From Candidatus Woesearchaeota archaeon (GTDB taxonomy: Archaea; Nanobdellota; Nanobdellia; Woesearchaeales; GW2011-AR4): 27,368 nucleotides of DNA. The notes under the pieces are model-generated. The model saw only the letters and a list, made by a program, of their open reading frames with translations, did not search any database and was not told where the DNA came from. Positions 14,045 through 21,648 of this stretch are shown piece after piece (position 1 is the stretch's first letter; each line of letters starts with the position of its first letter). The translations under genes were made by a program, and so were the position numbers. The stretch is from assembly GCA_016784195.1 (NCBI GenBank), contig JADHVE010000007.1, positions 1-27,368 of the forward strand, read 5' to 3'.

Positions 14045-14362
14045 ATGACGAATAAAATCTTCAAATATTTAGTGCCTGTTTATATCGTATGGTTCATTGC
14101 CCAAATAATTTTCTTTTTCAGTTTTGTATTTTCCCAGATTGGCAAGGAAACAATGGATTTGAGTTTGATGGGCCTGTTGCTCTTATCTCATTTTTTAGTC
14201 ATAATCTCAGGTATTGCGTTTACAATATATATGCTAGTTGATTGTGCATTGAGAAAGCTTAAAAAAGATTCACAAAAAGTTATGTGGGTTATCATAATTT
14301 ATTTATTTAATGTATTTGGAGCAATAATATATTATTATATTCATGGCAAAAATCCAAGATAG
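14045..14362 (+). CDS. Small membrane protein, PLDc_N-like
   Basis: A 105-residue protein with three hydrophobic segments (about 8-31, 42-64 and 78-99). The end, KKDSQKVMWVIIIYLFNVFG followed by AIIYYYIHGK, resembles the PLDc_N (phospholipase D-nuclease N-terminal) membrane module: charged loop, W-containing helix with an internal GAxxYY, then basic residues. There is no catalytic HKD domain. The role is unknown. A TATA box at leaderless spacing indicates its own transcription. Confidence 0.7.
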   Translation: MTNKIFKYLVPVYIVWFIAQIIFFFSFVFSQIGKETMDLSLMGLLLLSHFLVIISGIAFTIYMLVDCALRKLKKDSQKVMWVIIIYLFNVFGAIIYYYIHGKNPR

Positions 14363-14373
14363 ATTAACCAATA

Positions 14374-14387
14374 CTTTTAAATAAAAC
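14374..14387 (+). promoter_or_regulatory. TATA box of the inositol-monophosphatase-like gene
   Basis: CTTTTAAATAAAAC is centred about 26 nt before ATG 14406. Confidence 0.5.
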
Positions 14388-14405
14388 CTTAAACCAGTTT
14401 TCTGT

Positions 14406-15164
14406 ATGAAACAAACAGCCATAAAAGCAGCAAAAGTTGCAGGAAAAGTAATGCTGGATAATTACGGCAACATAGGCAAGATTTCTTTTAAGGAAAGCAA
14501 AAAAAGCTTACTAACCCAGATTGATCTAAAGTCAGAAAAAGCTATCATTGAAACAATAAAAAAGAAATTTCCTGGGCATAATATAATAAGCGAAGAGTCT
14601 GGAACGCAAAACCAAAATTCAGAATACAGCTGGATTATTGACCCAATAGACGGAACAACGAACTACGCACAAAATATCCCGAATTTCTGTGTTTCAATTG
14701 CCCTGGCAAAAAATAAAAAAGTTATACTTGGTGTTGTTTATGAGCCGTTAAGAAAAGAATTGTTTTTTGCTGAAAAAGGCAAAGGGGCTTTTTTAAATAA
14801 AAAAAAAATTAAAGTTTCAGATAAAAAAAATATGGATGATGCTATTTTTGGATTTAGCATACCTTCTGAAACCCAAGTTTCTGTTAATACATTACACAGA
14901 ATTGCAGAGATATTTCCTTTAGTGAGGGGGATAAGAAACAGCGGCTCTGCAGCATTAAATTTATGCAGTGTAGCCTGTGGAAGATATGATTCTTATTTTT
15001 CCAAATTTATCAATTCATGGGATGTAGCAGCTGGCTTTCTGATTGTTGAAGAAGCCGGAGGCCAAGTTACAGACCTCAAAAACAAGCTCTGGGATATAAG
15101 CAAAAAGCAAATAGCTGCTTCAAATAAAAAACTGCATGATAAGGTTTTAAATTTGTTAAGATGA
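14406..15164 (+). CDS. Inositol-monophosphatase-family phosphatase (SuhB/FBPase IV-like)
   Basis: A 252-residue member of the Mg-dependent, Li-sensitive sugar phosphatase superfamily. The metal-binding motifs are present: EESG, WIIDPIDGTTNY and WDVAAGFLIVEEAGG. In archaea such enzymes dephosphorylate inositol-1-phosphate and/or fructose-1,6-bisphosphate; sequence alone does not separate the two. The stop overlaps the start of the transporter gene (ATGA at 15161-15164), so the two form an operon. Confidence 0.93.
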   Translation: MKQTAIKAAKVAGKVMLDNYGNIGKISFKESKKSLLTQIDLKSEKAIIETIKKKFPGHNIISEESGTQNQNSEYSWIIDPIDGTTNYAQNIPNFCVSIALAKNKKVILGVVYEPLRKELFFAEKGKGAFLNKKKIKVSDKKNMDDAIFGFSIPSETQVSVNTLHRIAEIFPLVRGIRNSGSAALNLCSVACGRYDSYFSKFINSWDVAAGFLIVEEAGGQVTDLKNKLWDISKKQIAASNKKLHDKVLNLLR

Positions 15165-16051
15165 ACTACAAAGCAATTTTATTGTTATTGATATCTGCTA
15201 TCTTATTAGGAATTGACCATGTCGTTCAAAAAGTTGTCTTAAACAGCGGCATAAGCTCGTTGACATTCGCATTTATAAGAATTTTAACTGCAGCCTTGTT
15301 TCTAACTCCTTATTTTTTCTACATACACAACAAAAAAAGATTTAAATTTACCAAACAAAACATAAGGGATTTAGCAATATTAGGAGTACTCGCTTCAGGT
15401 TTAGCTATGCTGTTTAAGCTGTCTGGCTTGTCCTACACAACTGCTACTAACGCAGGATTTATGCAGGTGATGGTGGCATTGTTTGCCATAATCTTCTCGT
15501 ATTTTATCCTGAAAGAGCGGCTCCCAAAAATGTTCTTTGTAATACTCTCTATAATGCTTTTAGGCATCATGCTCATCACCACCCAAGGGGGCATTGTTTT
15601 GCCAAACAAAGGAGATATGATACTTCTGTTGGATGTATGCCTTGTTGGCTTTTCTGTAGTGTATGCAAAAAGGGTAATGAATTGGATGTCATCAAGGATA
15701 ATAGCCTATGGCGGAGCAGTTTTCGGAGCAATTTTTCTAGCCTTGTTAATACCTTTTATTGGGTTTGATGATTTCAGTATTATCCTTCCAGTGCTTGGCT
15801 TAATCATCTTTTCAGGAATCAATTTTGCACTAAGGATTGTATTCACCTATAAAGCAATAGATATTGAAAATGCCTCAAACGTTACAACATTCCTCCTTTT
15901 AGCTCCAGTTGTAACGCTTATTATCGCAAACCTATGGTTGGGTGAAACACTTGTTATGATGCAGTACGCAGGAGTTTTGCTTGTATTCTTTGGAGCTGTA
16001 ATGCTTGCAATGCTAAAGCCATCTAAGCATAATTTTGTTCACCATAATTGA
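15161..16051 (+). CDS. EamA/DMT-superfamily transporter
   Basis: A 296-residue protein with about ten membrane segments in two EamA-type repeats. Each half carries the usual conserved end, for example LGIMLITTQGG after the first repeat and VLLVFFGAVMLAML at the end, and the N-terminal half has FAFIRILTAALFLTPYFF. These proteins move small metabolites such as amino acids or sugar derivatives across the cytoplasmic membrane; the substrate is unknown. It is translationally coupled to the phosphatase gene before it. Confidence 0.9.
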   Translation: MNYKAILLLLISAILLGIDHVVQKVVLNSGISSLTFAFIRILTAALFLTPYFFYIHNKKRFKFTKQNIRDLAILGVLASGLAMLFKLSGLSYTTATNAGFMQVMVALFAIIFSYFILKERLPKMFFVILSIMLLGIMLITTQGGIVLPNKGDMILLLDVCLVGFSVVYAKRVMNWMSSRIIAYGGAVFGAIFLALLIPFIGFDDFSIILPVLGLIIFSGINFALRIVFTYKAIDIENASNVTTFLLLAPVVTLIIANLWLGETLVMMQYAGVLLVFFGAVMLAMLKPSKHNFVHHN

Positions 16052-16075
16052 ACATATTTCTATTAAAAACCAAAA

Positions 16076-16088
16076 GTTTTATAAATAA
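16076..16088 (+). promoter_or_regulatory. TATA box before a 41-aa reading frame
   Basis: GTTTTATAAATAA is centred about 26 nt before ATG 16107, the spacing seen for other leaderless genes in the window. Confidence 0.45.
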
Positions 16089-16106
16089 TGAACAATTAAT
16101 ATAAAC

Positions 16107-16232
16107 ATGGACGATAAAATAAAGGTCCATAAAAAAGTCATTATTAAAAATACCAATACTGTACAAACAGGATTACAATCAGTTGTGAACATGGTTGAGC
16201 TAATATTTTTTAATTTTTATTTTAAATTTTGA
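16107..16232 (+). CDS. Possible 41-aa small protein
   Basis: ATG 16107 to TGA 16232. The product has a basic N-terminal half (MDDKIKVHKKVIIKN) and a hydrophobic aromatic C-terminus (MVELIFFNFYFKF). No family was recognised. The main support is the well-placed TATA box upstream and a location in an otherwise empty gap. It could be a small membrane-associated protein or a chance frame. Confidence 0.4.
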   Translation: MDDKIKVHKKVIIKNTNTVQTGLQSVVNMVELIFFNFYFKF

Positions 16233-16344
16233 TAATAAACAAAAAAATCATCAAAGAACAAAAAGAAAAAAAAATACTCAAATAATTGAGTGTGCGTTAC
16301 AGCTCTTAATTGTAAAAATCAATGGCTTAAAGTTTTAATTAAAA

Positions 16345-18009
16345 ATGGATTTATCAAAAATATTTACAAAAAAAAACATTGAAATCCTGGATTTATTGTT
16401 CAGGGAAAGCCTTCATCTCAGAGAGATAGCTGAAAAGCTGAACATAAGCCCTGCGCAGGTCCATAACACCATACAAACATTAAAGGAAAACAACCTTGTT
16501 GAAGAAGTTAAGGAAAAAAACAAAAAGATTATAATTCTGAACAAAAACCACCCATTACTTGGAGAGATAGAAAAATTACTGAACGTGGAAGGCAGTTTAA
16601 AAATGGAATATAAAGATGAAAAAATCAGATTATTTGATGCAATAAGCCCTTTTGATTTCAGGTATTATGGAAGAAAAAAATCAGCTTTTCAAAAAATCCA
16701 GCCTTATCTATCCGAATCAGGCTTTATTAAATACGCCTTAAAAGTCGAAGCTGCTTTAACAAAAGTTCTTACAAAAAGAAAAATATGCAGTGAAGAAATT
16801 GAAAAAGAAATTGAGCAAGCATGCCTTGAGGTAACGCCTGAGGAAGTATATGCAGAAGAAGACAGAATTAAGCATAACATCAGAGCCTTGACAAACTCAA
16901 TAAGAAACAGGGTTTCAGACAAGGCAAAGCCTTATGTACATTTCACAACTACAAGCCATGACATCATTTGCACTGCAGATGCGGTTAGATTCAAAAAATT
17001 CACAGAAAATGTTTTGCTGCCTTTATTAATAGAATTTGAAAAAACCCTGATTAACCTGGCTCTAAGAGAAAAGAAGACAGTTCAGATTGGCAGAACTCAT
17101 GGGCAGCACGCAGAGCCAATAACTTTCGGCTTTGCAATAGCCCAGTATGTTTCAAGATTCGGCGGTTCTATCCTCAAAATTAAAAAAGCGGCTGGTAATT
17201 TACGCGGAAAGATTGCAGGAGCAGTAGGAGCTTATAACGCTTCTAATTTATTTTTCGATGACCCTGAGGAGTTTGAAAAAGAAGTTCTGCAGGAATTACA
17301 CCTAAAAGCTTCTCCAATATCTACTCAGGTAGTAGAAGCAGAATATATGGTTGATTTTGTAAATGCAGTTGAAACATCTTTTGGCGTTTTGGCTAATTTA
17401 GCAGATGATATGAGGCACCTGCAGAGATCTGAAATAGCAGAAGTAGGTGAAGAATTTGAAGCCAAACAGGTCGGTTCTTCAACAATGCCTCATAAAAGAA
17501 ACCCAATAAATTTTGAGAATGTTAAGAGCATGTGGAAAGAAATCATGCCAAGAATTATAACCTGCTATTCTGACCAGATTTCTGAGCATCAAAGAGATTT
17601 AACAAACTCAGCATCAATGAGGTTTATTCCTGAAATCCTAACAGGCTATTATGTTTCTGTTGAAAGACTGAATAATATAATGTCCAAATTGGTTGTTGAC
17701 CAAAAAAACATGGAGAAAAATTTCAACCAAAATAAAGAGATGATTGTTGCAGAGCCTTTGTATATATTATTGGCTGCACATAACCATCCTGATGCCCATG
17801 AGTATGTCCGCGAAAAAACTTTGGAAAGCCAGAAAACAGGAAAGCCTTTGAAAGACCTTGTTAATAAAGACCCTACAATAAAAGAATATCTTGACAAGTT
17901 TACTGACAAACAAAAAGAAGTTATTAACAATCCGGAAAAATATTTAGGCATTGCTGCTGAAAAAACAGAGAAAGTCTGCAGGGTTTGGAAGAAGGAGTTA
18001 AAGATTTAA
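16345..18009 (+). CDS. purB: Adenylosuccinate lyase with an N-terminal winged-helix domain
   Basis: A 554-residue protein. From about residue 95 it is a full adenylosuccinate lyase (AISPFDFRYYG onward), which releases fumarate from SAICAR and from adenylosuccinate. Catalytic regions are present: TSHD (203-206), GRTHGQHAEP (249-258) and the signature GSSTMPHKRNP (377-387), followed by QRDLTNS. Residues 1 to about 85 are an additional winged helix: KNIEILDLLFRESLHLREIA, then LNISPAQVHNTIQTLKENNL as the helix-turn-helix, then a KKIIILN wing. Typical PurB proteins start near residue 95 here. No Shine-Dalgarno site or alternative ATG with one is seen at the junction, so the fusion seems to be translated whole. 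It ends in a 4-nt convergent overlap with the Fe-S gene. Confidence 0.95.
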   Translation: MDLSKIFTKKNIEILDLLFRESLHLREIAEKLNISPAQVHNTIQTLKENNLVEEVKEKNKKIIILNKNHPLLGEIEKLLNVEGSLKMEYKDEKIRLFDAISPFDFRYYGRKKSAFQKIQPYLSESGFIKYALKVEAALTKVLTKRKICSEEIEKEIEQACLEVTPEEVYAEEDRIKHNIRALTNSIRNRVSDKAKPYVHFTTTSHDIICTADAVRFKKFTENVLLPLLIEFEKTLINLALREKKTVQIGRTHGQHAEPITFGFAIAQYVSRFGGSILKIKKAAGNLRGKIAGAVGAYNASNLFFDDPEEFEKEVLQELHLKASPISTQVVEAEYMVDFVNAVETSFGVLANLADDMRHLQRSEIAEVGEEFEAKQVGSSTMPHKRNPINFENVKSMWKEIMPRIITCYSDQISEHQRDLTNSASMRFIPEILTGYYVSVERLNNIMSKLVVDQKNMEKNFNQNKEMIVAEPLYILLAAHNHPDAHEYVREKTLESQKTGKPLKDLVNKDPTIKEYLDKFTDKQKEVINNPEKYLGIAAEKTEKVCRVWKKELKI

Positions 18010-18833
18010 TTTCTCTCTTCACCACCAATCTTCACAACAACTTTTTTTAAAGTAATTTTTTTTCCAGATTCATCCAATGCTTTTTCTACTACATTATAAA
18101 GACCAGTACAGCATGGAACTTCCATTATAGCTATGGTTATTGAGTTTAAGTCATTCATCTCAATAATCCCTTTTATTTTCTCTTTATAGTTTTCTAAATC
18201 ATCAAGTTTTGGACAGCCAATCGCAACACTTCTTCCTTTAATCAATCTTGAATGAAGATTGGGATTTGCAAAGCCAACACAATCAGCCGCAATCAACAGG
18301 TCTGAATTATTAAAAAATGATGCATTTGGCGGAAGTAGATTAAGCTGGATTGGCCACTGCCTCAATTCTGACTTATTTTCAACATCTTCAGAATCTGAAT
18401 CTTCTTTTTTATCTGAAAAATCCTTTATCATAGTCCCTGGACAGCCGCAAGGTAGGTTTTTTTTCATTTTATTTTCTTCCATATTGATTTCAATATCATT
18501 CTCATTTAGATAATCAATTGCTTCCTGCAAATACCTGTCTTCACCATGCTCTTTCAGATGCTCTAAATGGGCTTTAACAGTATTTTTACCTTGCTTGACG
18601 ATTTTTTCCATAACCTTTCTTTCATCATAAGGCTCTGCTTCCCTTTCAATAATCTCAATAGCATCTTCAGGACAATGTCCGATGCACGCTCCTAAGCCAT
18701 CGCAGAATAAGTCGCTTATCAATCGTGCTTTTCCGTCTATAATTTGCAAAGCTCCTTCTTTGCAGTTTGGAATACACAACCTGCAGCCATTGCACTTTTC
18801 TTCGTCAATTTTAACAATCTTTCTTTTAACCAT
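18006..18833 (-). CDS. 4Fe-4S dicluster ferredoxin-like protein with extra cysteine motifs
   Basis: A 275-residue protein. The N-terminal ferredoxin domain has Cys14, 17, 20 and 24 in CNGCRLCIPNC and a second set at Cys44, 50 and 54 in CDGLGACIGHC. A Glu/Lys-rich middle contains PCGCPG (about residue 127-132). The C-terminal domain has more cysteines in AADCVGF, IGCPKLDD and EVPCCTG. This layout matches a bacterial/archaeal ferredoxin family often seen near hybrid-cluster proteins; its reaction is not established. Such a protein could pass electrons or handle metal clusters. The gene is divergent from an HxlR-type regulator, with a shared TATA-rich core between them. Confidence 0.88.
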   Translation of the reverse strand: MVKRKIVKIDEEKCNGCRLCIPNCKEGALQIIDGKARLISDLFCDGLGACIGHCPEDAIEIIEREAEPYDERKVMEKIVKQGKNTVKAHLEHLKEHGEDRYLQEAIDYLNENDIEINMEENKMKKNLPCGCPGTMIKDFSDKKEDSDSEDVENKSELRQWPIQLNLLPPNASFFNNSDLLIAADCVGFANPNLHSRLIKGRSVAIGCPKLDDLENYKEKIKGIIEMNDLNSITIAIMEVPCCTGLYNVVEKALDESGKKITLKKVVVKIGGEERN

Positions 18834-18849
18834 AAAAACAATGAAAATG

Positions 18850-18865
18850 CTTAAATATATAAATA
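18850..18865. promoter_or_regulatory. Shared divergent TATA region for the Fe-S gene and the HxlR gene
   Basis: CTTAAATATATAAATA can be read as a TATA box on both strands: about 24 nt before ATG 18833 on the minus strand and about 28 nt before ATG 18889 on the plus strand. The 55-nt gap leaves little room, so binding by either transcription complex would exclude the other. Confidence 0.6.
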
Positions 18866-18888
18866 CCCAGTATCTTTTTTGAAACCTT

Positions 18889-19209
18889 ATGGAATGTTTT
18901 TATTGTAAAGGTCAGGATCCAAAAAAATGCAAAATAAAGTCAGAGTTAGATATCTTGTCAGACAAATGGACTTTATTGATCTTAAGATTATTTTTTATTG
19001 GGAATAAAAAATTTAAGTTTAATGGGATAAAAAAAGAGCTAAAGCCAATAACCTCAAAAATACTGTCTGAAAAATTAAAAAAGCTAGTAAACTGCAGTTA
19101 TTTAACAAAAAAAGAATATACTGAAAAATCAAAGAAAAGAGTGATTTATTCTGCAACAGAAAAGGTCAATAAATTAAAGTTAATTATCTCAAAATTTTCA
19201 GAATTATAA
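18889..19209 (+). CDS. HxlR-family winged-helix regulator with N-terminal cysteines
   Basis: A 106-residue HxlR-type transcription factor. The family pattern is clear: SDKWTLLILRLFFIGNKKFKF, then the recognition region ITSKILSEKLKKLVNCSYLT and a wing with RVIYSAT. The N-terminus carries Cys3, Cys6 and Cys14 in ECFYCKGQDPKKC, which could bind a metal or Fe-S cluster or respond to oxidation; HxlR relatives often use a single N-terminal Cys as a redox or electrophile sensor. Its position opposite the Fe-S protein suggests it controls that gene in response to redox or iron-sulfur state. Confidence 0.88.
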   Translation: MECFYCKGQDPKKCKIKSELDILSDKWTLLILRLFFIGNKKFKFNGIKKELKPITSKILSEKLKKLVNCSYLTKKEYTEKSKKRVIYSATEKVNKLKLIISKFSEL

Positions 19210-19227
19210 TCAAGCAGTTAATAAAAA

Positions 19228-19241
19228 CTTTTATATAAAAC
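19228..19241 (+). promoter_or_regulatory. TATA box of thiC
   Basis: CTTTTATATAAAAC is centred about 26 nt before ATG 19260. No room remains for a THI-box riboswitch between the promoter and the start. Confidence 0.6.
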
Positions 19242-19259
19242 TAAATTATCCTTTTTCTC

Positions 19260-20510
19260 ATGACTTTAATGAAAAAAGCCAGGTCTGGACTGATAACTAA
19301 ACAGATGGAGATAGTTGCAGCTAAAGAAAATCTCAAGAAAGAATTCATAAGACATGGATTGGCAGAAGGGACAATTGCAATACCTGCTAATATAAAGCAT
19401 AAAAATTTAGATCCTATCGGCATAGGCAATGGCTTAAAGACAAAGATCAATGCAAATATTGGAACTTCAAATCTAAAGTCAGATATTAATGGGGAGCTTG
19501 AAAAATTAAGCTTATGTGTCAAATACAAGGCAGATACTGTCATGGACTTAAGCACTAGCGGAGATTTAGATAAAATAAGAATCCAATTAATAAAAAATTC
19601 AAGCCTGCCTTTTGGCACTGTGCCTATATACCAGACAGTTAAAGACAACAAAACCATAGAAGCTCTTGCCAGTGAAGATTTTATTGAAACCATAGAAAAA
19701 CAGGCAAAACAAGGTGTAGATTTCATAACAATCCATGCTGGCCTGTTAAGAAAAACACTGCCGTTATTAAAAACAAGAAAGATGGGCATTGTATCACGGG
19801 GAGGAGCAATAATCTCAAGGTGGATTAAATCAAACAATAAGGAAAATCCTTTTTATTCACAATTTGAGCAGATTCTGGATATTGCTTCTGAATATGATGT
19901 AACCTTGAGCTTAGGAGACGGCCTAAGGCCAGGATGTTTGGCAGATGCTACAGACAAAGCCCAATTAGCAGAGCTGAAAATCTTAGGTGATTTAACCTTA
20001 AGGGCATGGCAAAAAAACGTACAGATCATAATCGAAGGCCCAGGTCATATACCTCTTGACCAGATAAAATTCAATGTGGAAATACAAAAAAAATATTGCC
20101 ATAATGCTCCTTTTTATGTCTTAGGGCCTTTAGTAACAGATATAGCTCCTGGCTATGATCATATAACTGCTGCAATAGGGGGAGCCTTGGCTGGCATGCA
20201 CGGCGCTAATTTTTTATGTTATGTGACTCCATCAGAGCATTTGTCTCTGCCTAGCTTAGAGGATGTAAAACAAGGCATTATAGTAACAAAAATAGCTGCC
20301 CATGCAGTTGACATCGCTAACGGAATAAAAGATGCTAGAAATTGGGATGATGAAATGAGCAACGCCCGTTTTAACTTTGACTGGGAAAAACAGTTTAAAC
20401 TAGCTCTGGATCCTGAAACGGCAAGAAAGAAAAGAAGCGACATTGAAAAAGATGAATACTGCAGCATGTGCGGCAAAGATTATTGTTCTATGAGGAATTA
20501 TAAAGGGTAG
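19260..20510 (+). CDS. thiC: Phosphomethylpyrimidine synthase
   Basis: A 416-residue ThiC, the radical-SAM-type enzyme that rearranges AIR into hydroxymethylpyrimidine phosphate for thiamine. The C-terminal cluster motif C-x2-C-x4-C (Cys401, 404, 409 in YCSMCGKDYCSM) binds the 4Fe-4S cluster. Core motifs such as SLGDGLRPGC, EGPGHIPLDQI and ADTVMDLSTSGD are typical. The start is supported by a TATA box at leaderless spacing. ThiC-like BzaF, which makes hydroxybenzimidazole from AIR, is a less likely alternative. The neighbouring purE competes for the same AIR. Confidence 0.95.
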   Translation: MTLMKKARSGLITKQMEIVAAKENLKKEFIRHGLAEGTIAIPANIKHKNLDPIGIGNGLKTKINANIGTSNLKSDINGELEKLSLCVKYKADTVMDLSTSGDLDKIRIQLIKNSSLPFGTVPIYQTVKDNKTIEALASEDFIETIEKQAKQGVDFITIHAGLLRKTLPLLKTRKMGIVSRGGAIISRWIKSNNKENPFYSQFEQILDIASEYDVTLSLGDGLRPGCLADATDKAQLAELKILGDLTLRAWQKNVQIIIEGPGHIPLDQIKFNVEIQKKYCHNAPFYVLGPLVTDIAPGYDHITAAIGGALAGMHGANFLCYVTPSEHLSLPSLEDVKQGIIVTKIAAHAVDIANGIKDARNWDDEMSNARFNFDWEKQFKLALDPETARKKRSDIEKDEYCSMCGKDYCSMRNYKG

Positions 20511-20572
20511 ATTATACATTTATCAAAAATTATTTAAATCTTTAATTCTTTTACTTCATGAGAGGTGGTTTT

Positions 20573-21316
20573 ATGTCCAAGATTCTGGTTATCTTTGGCT
20601 CTAAGTCAGACAGTGAAACTTACAATAAAGTAACAAAAACACTTAAAGACCATAAAGTTGATTTTGAGCTTAAAGTAGCTTCCGCCCACAAGAATCCTGA
20701 AGAGGTGGAAAGAATAATCCAGGAAGATTACTCTGTTGTTATTGCAGGAGCTGGCTTGTCAGCAGCTTTGCCTGGAGTTATTGCTTCTAAAACTATAAGG
20801 CCTGTTATTGGTGTTCCATGCGAAGGCAATTATCAGGGATTAGATGCCTTATTGTCAATTGCCCAGATGCCTCGCGGTATTCCTGTTATGGCTGTAGGAG
20901 TTAATCAGGCAGAAACTGCAGCATTAAACGCAATCAACATGTTAAGAGAGCATGATGTTATAAGTATTATAGGAAACAAAAATGAAACTCCTGTTAAAGA
21001 TGCTGTTGACGTATTCTCAAAAATGAATATCCAGTATAAATATGCTTCAGAAGCCTCGCAGACAAGCTTAAATATCGAGTTTGTATATTTTGACGAGCCT
21101 GTTGAGAAAAAAGAGCAGTTAGTGATTTACTGCCCCTTGCTGCTGAGAGAAGATGACAAAGCAGAGGCTGCATTAAATCTGTTAAAACATTCTAATCACG
21201 GTTTATGGGTCGGCCTGAACAATGGAGTCAATGCTGCTGTAGCCGCTGTTGAAATAATGAACATAAAAAATAAATATGAGCAAAACCTCCTTGAGTACAG
21301 GAAAGAATTAAGATAA
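20573..21316 (+). CDS. purE: PurE-type N5-CAIR mutase / AIR carboxylase with C-terminal half-repeat
   Basis: The start is set at ATG 20573, four bases after GAGGTGG; an upstream ATG at 20558 is also possible, because it sits about 23 nt after a TATA box (20531-20540). The 247-residue product begins with a PurE domain: FGSKSDSE, ASAHKNPEEVE, GAGLSAALPGV, IGVPCEG and SIAQMPRGIPVMAVGVN. It makes CAIR from AIR or N5-CAIR. In many bacterial PurE proteins the middle motif is GAGGAAHLPG; here the His position is Ala. Beyond residue about 135 is an extension whose end (GLWVGLNNGVNAAVAAVEIM) resembles the end of a second PurE domain, so it may be a decayed tandem duplication. No purK is seen. Confidence 0.9.
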   Translation: MSKILVIFGSKSDSETYNKVTKTLKDHKVDFELKVASAHKNPEEVERIIQEDYSVVIAGAGLSAALPGVIASKTIRPVIGVPCEGNYQGLDALLSIAQMPRGIPVMAVGVNQAETAALNAINMLREHDVISIIGNKNETPVKDAVDVFSKMNIQYKYASEASQTSLNIEFVYFDEPVEKKEQLVIYCPLLLREDDKAEAALNLLKHSNHGLWVGLNNGVNAAVAAVEIMNIKNKYEQNLLEYRKELR

Positions 21317-21317
21317 G

Positions 21318-21452
21318 ATGGATGAAAAGATTGAATGTCCGCAATGCAAGAGTGAGATGGAACTAACAGGAACAAGAATAGTTGCTAATACGCAATATAA
21401 AGTTCTAAGATGCAGGAAATGCAATTACCAGGTAGCAAGGCGCAAAGATTGA
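21318..21452 (+). CDS. Small zinc-ribbon protein (44 aa)
   Basis: ATG 21318 follows the purE stop by one base. The 44-residue product has two knuckles, CPQC (residues 7-10) and CRKC (32-35), and a basic end QVARRKD, the pattern of a zinc ribbon. Probably cotranscribed with purE. Its function is unknown. Confidence 0.7.
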   Translation: MDEKIECPQCKSEMELTGTRIVANTQYKVLRCRKCNYQVARRKD

Positions 21453-21570
21453 TTATTTCTTTAAGTGTTTCTCTTTGATTTTAATGCTATTTGTTCTGCT
21501 CCAGAAATATGATTTGAATCAACCTAGTGATAAACTGAGTTAAAAAGGGTTAAAAAAATAGAGACCAATT

Positions 21571-21586
21571 CTGATAGTAATATCAG
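21571..21586. repeat. Short perfect hairpin CTGATA-gtaa-TATCAG
   Basis: Two 6-bp arms around a 4-nt loop in the gap between the zinc-ribbon gene and dtxR. It may be a weak terminator for the purE transcript; no T-run follows. Confidence 0.35.
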
Positions 21587-21614
21587 TTCAATAATTGTAG
21601 ATTTTAAACAGAAA

Positions 21615-21628
21615 CTTTTAAATATAAG
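21615..21628 (+). promoter_or_regulatory. TATA box of the dtxR-feoAB operon
   Basis: CTTTTAAATATAAG is centred about 28 nt before ATG 21649. Confidence 0.6.
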
Positions 21629-21645
21629 TTAGTCAAGACTAACTT
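21626..21645. promoter_or_regulatory. DtxR-type operator, perfect 9-bp inverted repeat
   Basis: AAGTTAGTC (21626-21634) and GACTAACTT (21637-21645) flank AA. The TTAGTC/GACTAA core resembles known sites of DtxR/IdeR/MntR relatives. It lies between the TATA box and the start codon, over the expected transcription start, an arrangement suited to repression by the metal-bound protein encoded just downstream. Confidence 0.75.
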
Positions 21646-21648
21646 TTA

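Noticed and set aside
16275..16296. GAGTGTGCG shared with the sequence near 27323
   Set aside because: Nine matching bases without further similarity are too few to call a repeat. The ACTCAA/TTGAGT hairpin beside it has no T-run.
19241..19837. 198-codon minus-strand frame opposite thiC
   Set aside because: Antisense to the start of thiC, which has all its motifs and its own promoter.
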